This document shows positions 58,029 through 64,000 of a stretch of DNA of 64,000 nucleotides, in pieces. Every line of letters begins with the position of its first letter. The first letter of the stretch is position 1. The notes under the pieces were generated by a model, which had not been told where the DNA came from, searched no databases, and saw only the letters and a list, made by a program, of their open reading frames with translations. Made by a program: the position numbers and the translations under genes. The DNA comes from Trichostrongylus colubriformis (Eukaryota; Nematoda; Chromadorea; Rhabditida; Trichostrongylidae), in assembly GCA_963978905.1 (NCBI GenBank), contig OZ022257.1, forward strand, positions 44,774,203 to 44,838,202, given 5' to 3'.

Positions 58029-58399
58029 ATTGAAAGCCCTCCTCTTCATGGGTCGCCTTTCTAAGGCTGGCTCTTCGCTCCTGCCTGACATGCCCCCCCT
58101 CGCTGGAGTCGATGCCCCCATCGACCGTTCTCCGCCTAGCTGCGGTAGCTGAAACTGCGGCACCCTACAGCGAATAGTCTCGTAGAGATACTTTGCCGCC
58201 GCCACCCCCAGGCACGCCTTATGAAAATGCAGTGCCGATTCTGGGCATTCAGCTTCCAAGAAAAGTTTTCCGTCGACCAACCTGTTACTAGCGGTGTGAC
58301 TATCTGCTCCGGACCCGCGAATCTTAACAGCATCGCGTCGATTGTGCTCCACAGCTAGGTCAATTGAAAGCCCTCCTCTTCATGGGTCGCCTTTCTAGG
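58029..58399 (-). repeat. Extra copy of the Gypsy 3' internal end outside the right LTR
   Basis: 58029-58353 repeats 51112-51435, and 58354-58396 repeats the LTR/internal junction (ctaggtcaattgaaag...cgcctttct) once more. The arrangement LTR - 3' internal end - LTR edge is what unequal recombination in a tandem array, or template switching, would leave. Confidence 0.7.
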
Positions 58400-58537
58400 G
58401 CCTGACAACGTTACCTGCGGGGTCCTAACACAGGAGCCCACCTTACCTATCACTTCATTTTCCTTTACGCATAATTTAATGTGTTCACGCGGATTATGAT
58501 ATTCATTCTTTGTTAGAAAGGCCATCTCTGAGGTCAC

Positions 58538-58890
58538 TTAGTTGAGCTTTAGCCTTGGATCTGGTCCCCGGTTCGCAGGGTTAGATTGACATATCGGTAT
58601 CATAATGTTTTCAAAAATGATATCAGTGCTTGAAGTCGGCATTGCTGCATCAAGGTCATTCTGCTGTAATGATTCGACCAGTTTGTCTGTTGTGCTGTTT
58701 TTGCGACGCTGTCGGAGAGGAAAACTATTTTTATGGGCCGTATTTGGATCAATGAATGCTGTCGCTGGAAGAGACTGTGGTGCTTTACTGCATAAGTAAC
58801 CTGTTCCATTCATTCTGTCAACGAGGGAAGTGACCCCGGGGACTGCTGCGGAGTCATGTTGATTCTGGGGCGGCGCGAGTGAACGATGCG
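58538..58890 (-). CDS. Unrecognised open frame next to the Gypsy element
   Basis: About 115 codons open on the minus strand from near 58885, reading RAHRSLAPPQNQHDSAAVPG, then MNGTGYLCSKAPQSLP, LRQRRKNSTTDKLVES and NPANRGPDPRLKLN before a stop at 58538. Composition looks protein-like and the frame outlasts its neighbours, but I recognise no domain. It may be part of an older retroelement or a host exon truncated by the Gypsy insertion. Confidence 0.3.
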
Positions 58891-60229
58891 CTCGAACGTA
58901 AGTTCCATGACCCCTTCATTTACTTTTTATGACCTTTGAAAGTGTTTTGGATACTCTATTTTCATGGTAAAACTGCGTTTGTGTCCAGTCACGGCGTTAC
59001 CCTCGGTCAACTCGAGTTAGCCACACCCTCTTAAGCTATATGCTAAATAGGCGCTGTGCAGCAAAGTGACGGCGCACCATGGCGGCGAAGCAGGCGTGCT
59101 ACCTGGATGGATGCTCAGGGACCGCGTGTATGCCATTATGGCAAAAAATTCGCTTGGCGGCTTCAAGTGTGCGATGCGATGGTGCGAGCTATGTGCCCCG
59201 TATAGGATGGGTCCTGAAGCGATGATGGTGCTTCACACATCTCGACCTCACCACTTCGTGTAATCGCTTCAAAACTCAATCAGTACGGCGCCCATAGCTC
59301 ATACCATCACGTCGCGCGCTAAACGCGGCTACCCTAATTTCTGTCCCAATAGCATACACCCCTCAAGGACCTACTAACCCAAAGGAGGTAGCTCGACATG
59401 CATTGTGAGGTTGCTCCTGATGTCTGTTCGAGTCTGTCGCTTTTTAATCCATAATCACAAAGATATCATAACTCTTTCGGCCCTATATCATTTTCCGTAA
59501 GAAGAAAAAAGTAATTTTCCATGTGTTTGTTACTTATAAGTACATAAATAATACTGAGATGAGGTGCGGAATCTTTTGATTATAAAGTAATAACTGTAAT
59601 TGCGATTATTGCCATTAACACAGTCAGAGACAAATAAAGATGTACCGGCTGAATAACTATGACCAAGCAAAATTTGGAACGCAAAGGCCATTTGGAGCGA
59701 CATGTAGCTGTGAATAGTGGAGAGGCTTTCACGTTGGTTACACCGAACTTCGAATCTGATGGTGAATAAACAACTGCCTTGTGTCGCTGGCGTTATGGGT
59801 ACTGGGTCTGCTGGGAGAGTTTTACCGCAAAAGAAACGAAGAAGAGGAAATGGTCGGAGCCAAGCTACCACTACACAAATTTTAAATAAGAGCGAAAAAA
59901 GACAGGAAACAGCTCAACAAAACAAGGCAAATATTCCAAATCTCATGAGCGTAATTTTAGCATTAACAAGGTAATTACGAGTTATGAATTCTCAAATACA
60001 TAAAAATTAGTAGACTGTCACTGCCACGCAGCTCGAAGTTGCTCGAAGTATAATCTGCCTTCTTCCTCCACCTGAATGTTATTACGTTGAGTAATTAGTG
60101 ATAAAAAAAAGGTAAAAAATAAGTAGGAGTCGAGTCGACGTTCTAGTTGGATTTCAATTTCTCTGGTGAACTACCTTTCTCAGGAATTTTTACACTCTGG
60201 ACCCCTGAAACTGTAGAGGACTGTAAACA
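58891..60229. other. No gene recognised
   Basis: Frames at about 59530-59975 on both strands (one with a short hydrophobic run followed by a basic stretch) lack a supporting exon chain. Nothing else stands out. Confidence 0.45.
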
Positions 60230-61147
60230 GGGCACGGCAAGGTGTCGAGGAAAATGACCGCGTCAGTACGACCTCTCCGCCTTCAACGGGAACACGAATA
60301 CCTTCATGACAATGCCCGCTCCCACGTCGCGAAGGGTACTCAAGTCAAGCTAGAGGAGCTCGGTTTGAATGTCCTGCCCCACCGCTACACTCTTCAGACA
60401 TTGATTGATTCCCTCCTCCCAGAACTCTGGGTCTAAAAGTCGATGAATTCAGCGATCATCTTTGCAAGCAAGTTTGAATCAATGAATTTTCTCTCGACCA
60501 GGGAGGATTCCACATAATGGAGAAGGTGATAGTCAGAAGAGCAGTGTCTGGAGAGTATGGCGCATGGGAAGGGACATTCAAGTCTAGCTCCAGTAGCTTG
60601 ACTGGGGTACCCTTCGCGACGTGGGAGCGGGCGCTTTCATAAAGGAGGGTTACCGCGGCCCTTTTTCGAAGCTTTTCTCGAACAGCAACGGCTAGTTGTT
60701 GGAGCTGGCGGGTGTATACGGCAGCGGTGACTGGCTCGCCTTGTACCAGTACCTGATGGAGAGGCATCCCTTCCGCGTGCCAGAAGCATCACAGTCCATG
60801 CGTGGCCTGCCTTCCAATACGATCTCGCCGTAGCTGAAGCTGATGGACCAGCGTCACTCGTAACCCACACATCCATTGCGCAATGCAGAGTTGATGGAGT
60901 CGCAAGCTTCCGTCGCTTTGGTGTCGCAAGACCACTTGTAGTAGATAACACCGCGTGTTTGATGGGTATCGACTACGGGCATTGTACCTTTCTTTACGAA
61001 ATCTGGCGGGTCAATATATACTTTGTCAGAAAGTTAGAGAACGTTCTACCGTATTCCTGAAACGCTCAGATCTGTCTCGAAGTTACCAAGAGCTTTTGAT
61101 GTTTTCGGAAAAAATCCTGCAGGACTTTTAGGACGACCTAATAGTAT
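60230..61147. mobile_element. Mariner remnants in opposing orientation
   Basis: A plus-strand fragment at about 60280-60420 encodes YLHDNARSHVAKGTQVKLEE, and a longer frameshifted minus-strand remnant (about 60950-60430) encodes SARSHVAKGTPVKL and VPSHAPYSPDTALLTI, both typical mariner catalytic-domain text. A mariner-like terminus (TTAGGTCGTCCTAAAAGTC on the minus strand) lies at about 61129-61147. The two pieces face each other, similar to the palindromic copy at 9030-9703. Not functional. Confidence 0.7.
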
Positions 61148-61238
61148 CAAATCATTATGTGTACATTACTACTCTTATGACTTTAACTCGTTTTGATCAC
61201 GACTTCTTCTTAGGTATGTGAAAAGTATATGAGCTCAC

Positions 61239-62430
61239 CGTGACATTAAGCTGGTGTCCATCAAGACCGACAAGTCTACCGTTGCCAACTGACTTTATAC
61301 GTTGACGGAACACTGAAGATTATAGGAGGTGACGAAAGTGCTGGTTACACATGTATTGCAGATCAGCTGCTTGAAGAGACATACCTGCTTTGAACTGCTT
61401 CTTAAAAGCCGCATTAACTTTGACATTATACAAATACAAAACCAAAGGAATAGTGGCAGACGAGAGTCCTATTGAAAGATCGAAAATGAAAGCGGTCAGG
61501 GGTTTATAAATCGAAGTGATTGAAATTGATCTGGAAGAGGGTAAAGTTTTAGGCTGGTACATGTTCTTCACTTACCTTTGAACTGACACATTTTCTTCAT
61601 TAACGTCTTCATCTGGAGCTGTGTGTTGTTTTTCGATGCTGTATTTAGGTTTTGTTCACACGAAAAACAGAATCCTGGGCCTTTTTGAAAATGCGTGAAG
61701 GCAAGCTATTTCAAAAATTCGCCAAAGAAATGGCTGGAGGGCTCTGTTTTAATGACCGGAAAGCCTCAGCGAATGATCGAGCCGTCGACTTATACACAAA
61801 GGTGCAGCAACTGGCGTGACCAACAGAGATGACAAACCCATCCACCTCAGTAGGACTTTCAGTCTTGGATGAAGTCAGTGCTTCCTCGATGAAGGGTTTG
61901 TGAGCTTGGGTTCCAGCAGATACTGTTCGGGTTGTGCCCATTCTTCTCTACACTCGAAAGAACGTGTTAACCACCGTTACGGTTGAGTGGAGTGCTCAGT
62001 GGGCTACTGCCCTACTGAGAAGAGGGTACTCCCCTTCATCTGAGAGGCCACTCGATTCGGCCCATTCATTGTTCACGCGGTGCACTGTGTAATATTTTAC
62101 TGGCAATTTCTACTGCTAATACGTGAGCTACTTCAAAGATGCGCGAGCTTCCACATTGTACGAGGTAGTCGCAATCTCGACCAAAGCAAAAGGATTGGAA
62201 GAAAACGCGACGAACAGTTGAATCGAGAGTGGCGAAGTGCGACCCACAGATGATAGTAAGTAATAATAGAGTTGATATCACAAATGAAAACTGATAGCAA
62301 CCTGAGCACATAATGAGCCATGATAGCTGTCCATCCGATGAAAGCTTGTACTGCCAGTACTGCGAAGCATCGGCACAAACTCAATGCCGTTTCGACGATT
62401 TCTCTGACCTTAAACTCGCTAGTAAATCAA
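61239..62430 (-). pseudogene. Seven-transmembrane receptor-like gene, partial or pseudogene
   Basis: The 3' part is a clean exon chain on the minus strand: 61576-61638, 61385-61530, 61239-61312, phases agreeing at both junctions. It encodes a charged loop (QHTAPDEDVNEENVSVQ), a hydrophobic segment (PLTAFIFDLSIGLSSATIPL) followed by VNAAFKKQF, as in TM7 and the cytoplasmic tail of a receptor, and a basic tail. Upstream, 62066-62430 has two more hydrophobic segments in different frames (CRCFAVLAVQAFIGWTAIMA; QFSFVISTLLLLTIICG), then a CDYLVQCGSSRIFEV stretch. The frame change near 62310 has no room for an intron, so either my exon model is wrong or the gene is broken. A nematode chemoreceptor family is the best guess; class not determined. 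A mariner end lies about 90 bp beyond the last exon. Confidence 0.45.
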
Positions 62431-62725
62431 AAGTCGACATAGGATGACAAGTTCAATGTTGTGAGGATAGGATGGAGCATGGAAAAAGGGTACTGTTGGG
62501 AATCTCATGGCGAGCACAGTTCATATCAGTCAAGTGAGCACAACCACCACACCGCCACCACTGGAACAAAAAATTACAAAACTGTTTCCGAACTTAGATG
62601 TTTCAACAATTTTTCGCTTTTGCCAGCGACATAATACAGTTTATCATAAACTTATGATGATATTAGGGTCTCAAGAATTTCGATACTTCCTCACTAAGCA
62701 ATTTACTGATAAGTTCAAATGTATA

Positions 62726-63457
62726 CGGAGAGGGTGCCAAAAAGGGTCACTCTACTCACGGCTCACATCCGCCATGTATGGAAAACAGAGATCAATGAAA
62801 GGGATAAAAGTATTGACATAAAATTTCGTGGAATTCCCGGTTAAATGCAAAGGAGGCTCCTTTGCATTTAGCCGAGAAAATCTATCCCTGGAATGTTTTT
62901 CTATAAGCAGGAGCAAGCTGTGATGCTCTAGTTTCACCGTCATGAGAATATGTAGGCTACAGTCGGCACAGTCGAGCTTTAGAGCCCCTACGGATCATCG
63001 TCTGCCTCAAACTGCAAAACCAGTTTCCTTTGTAAGCCATTCGTATGGAATAACGCTGCTATGATAGGAAGTGCCATTTTTCATGAATCCAACCCGCCTT
63101 GAGTACTTTCAATGGTAATGACACGTTCTGTTTCTTGAAAACAAAGGCATCGAGAACTCGGAGGAAACAGAATTTTCAAAGCCTCTATCTCAGATGAATC
63201 TCCTAAGTTCCCATAGTCAGACTTCAGCAAAGGTTGTGAACGAAGGTGACAAAATCTTGGATTTTGCCGAGTTGACACATCATGTTCACCCGGCGGGAGC
63301 TCCCATTCCTCTCGTACAGAAGGCTGTTACGGAGTGGTGATAGCATGAAGTGTATACATGAATTTGGGTGTGAAAATACCTTGTCAGCATCTGCTGTAGT
63401 TTCACTTATATAGCGTTGAAAGTGAAGGAGAAAAAAGGACTTTTTTAGGCACCGCTG
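62726..63457. mobile_element. Diverged copy of the CAGGGGGTGCC-type element
   Basis: Left end cggagagggtgccaaaaagg and right end, complemented, cagcggtgcctaaaaaagtc, next to TA at both sides; about 732 bp, nearly the size of the copy at 19892-20633. Interior text near 63230-63290 matches that copy in inverted orientation. Confidence 0.55.
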
Positions 63458-63459
63458 TA

Positions 63460-64000
63460 GTATTAGGTTGTCCCAAAAGTCTTGTAGAATTTTTTCGACC
63501 ACCATTATTATTATTTTTTCTTTCAACAAACAACAATTAGGCAACAACGTATTCACCATTGTTACCGATAACACTGCCACCTCATAGGTAAATCGGTGAT
63601 TCCCTTTTCCCGGAACCCTGAGTTCTGGGAGTCTAGGAAGTCAGCGATCACCTTTGCAAGCATATCATTATCAACGAATTTTCTCTTGGCCATGAAGGAT
63701 GGGTAAGGTGATAGTCAGAAGGGCAATGTCTGGAGAGAATGGCCTGTAGGGCAGGACATCCCAGCCGAGCTCGTGTAGAGTGGCCTGGGCACTTTGTAAA
63801 ATAGGAGGGGGCGTCGTCATGGGAGGGTGACCGCGGACCTTTTCTGGAGCTTTTCTAGAACAGCGACGGCGAGCTGCAGGAGCTGGCAGGTGCATAAGGT
63901 AGCGGGGACTGTCTCGCCTTGTATCAGCACCTCATGGAAAAGCATTCCTTCAGCGTCGCAGAAGTAACACAGTCCTGAGCGTGGTTTGTCTTCCATGTCA
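63460..64000 (-). mobile_element. Mariner element, truncated by the window end
   Basis: Begins at a mariner-like terminus (ttaggttgtcccaaaagtct, about 63463) directly next to the preceding MITE. The minus strand at 63740-63895 carries the transposase C-terminal part (LGWDVLPYRPFSPDIALLTI) with frameshifts. Its other end lies beyond 64000. Confidence 0.65.

Overview
The window looks like nuclear DNA of a rhabditid (clade V) nematode, probably a parasitic strongylid such as a hookworm; that last step is inference. Evidence: short exons joined by GT-AG introns with the TTTCAG-type acceptor of nematodes, TTTCAG or TTCCAG acceptors just upstream of several start codons (as for spliced-leader trans-splicing), a cuticle collagen gene, and a BEL/Pao element with the phlebovirus-like envelope known from nematodes. 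Gene density is low. Most of the window is transposons, miniature inverted-repeat elements and their debris.

Host genes. (1) 1462-4776: two divergent genes (minus 1462-2635, plus 3562-4776) for small secreted proteins. Each has a signal peptide, an acidic or neutral middle part, a Lys-Arg site and an extremely Arg/Lys-rich C-terminal region. A third gene of similar design is at 16247-18597 (plus). All assigned introns are phase 0, and the third exon of both divergent genes is 93 bp. I do not recognise the family. (2) 19247-21163 (minus): a four-exon cuticle collagen with a 742-bp TA-flanked transposon in an intron. (3) 37632-42173 (plus): a complete nine-exon DNAJC25/DNJ-2 homologue, an ER-membrane J-protein. 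(4) 45863-48914 (plus): a complete twelve-exon SEC62 homologue, an ER translocon subunit. (5) 61239-62430 (minus): exons of a probable seven-transmembrane receptor, incomplete and perhaps a pseudogene.

Mobile DNA. 27442-36301 holds an apparently intact BEL/Pao element on the minus strand: two identical 259-bp LTRs, a 5-bp target duplication, a tRNA-Gly-like primer site and one 2661-codon open frame running gag, protease, reverse transcriptase, RNase H, integrase, envelope. It landed inside a GC-rich fold-back repeat. 50521-58028 is a decayed Ty3/Gypsy element (minus) with a third reading frame after integrase and extra copies of its 3' end beyond the right LTR. A CR1/Jockey-like LINE remnant (12560-14300) is split by a 235-bp element. 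Mariner remnants lie at 9030-9703, 60230-61147 and 63460-64000, the first clearly palindromic. A dispersed family of about 170-180 bp ends in GGCCGCGTTCATA-like termini (7032, 18949, 43413, 50190 and relatives).

DNJ-2 and SEC62 both serve the ER but are 3.7 kb apart, so they are not an obvious operon. The secreted basic proteins are the least explained genes here. The intact BEL element is the most complete mobile system. Splice coordinates were read by eye and checked for reading phase only; no similarity search was possible.
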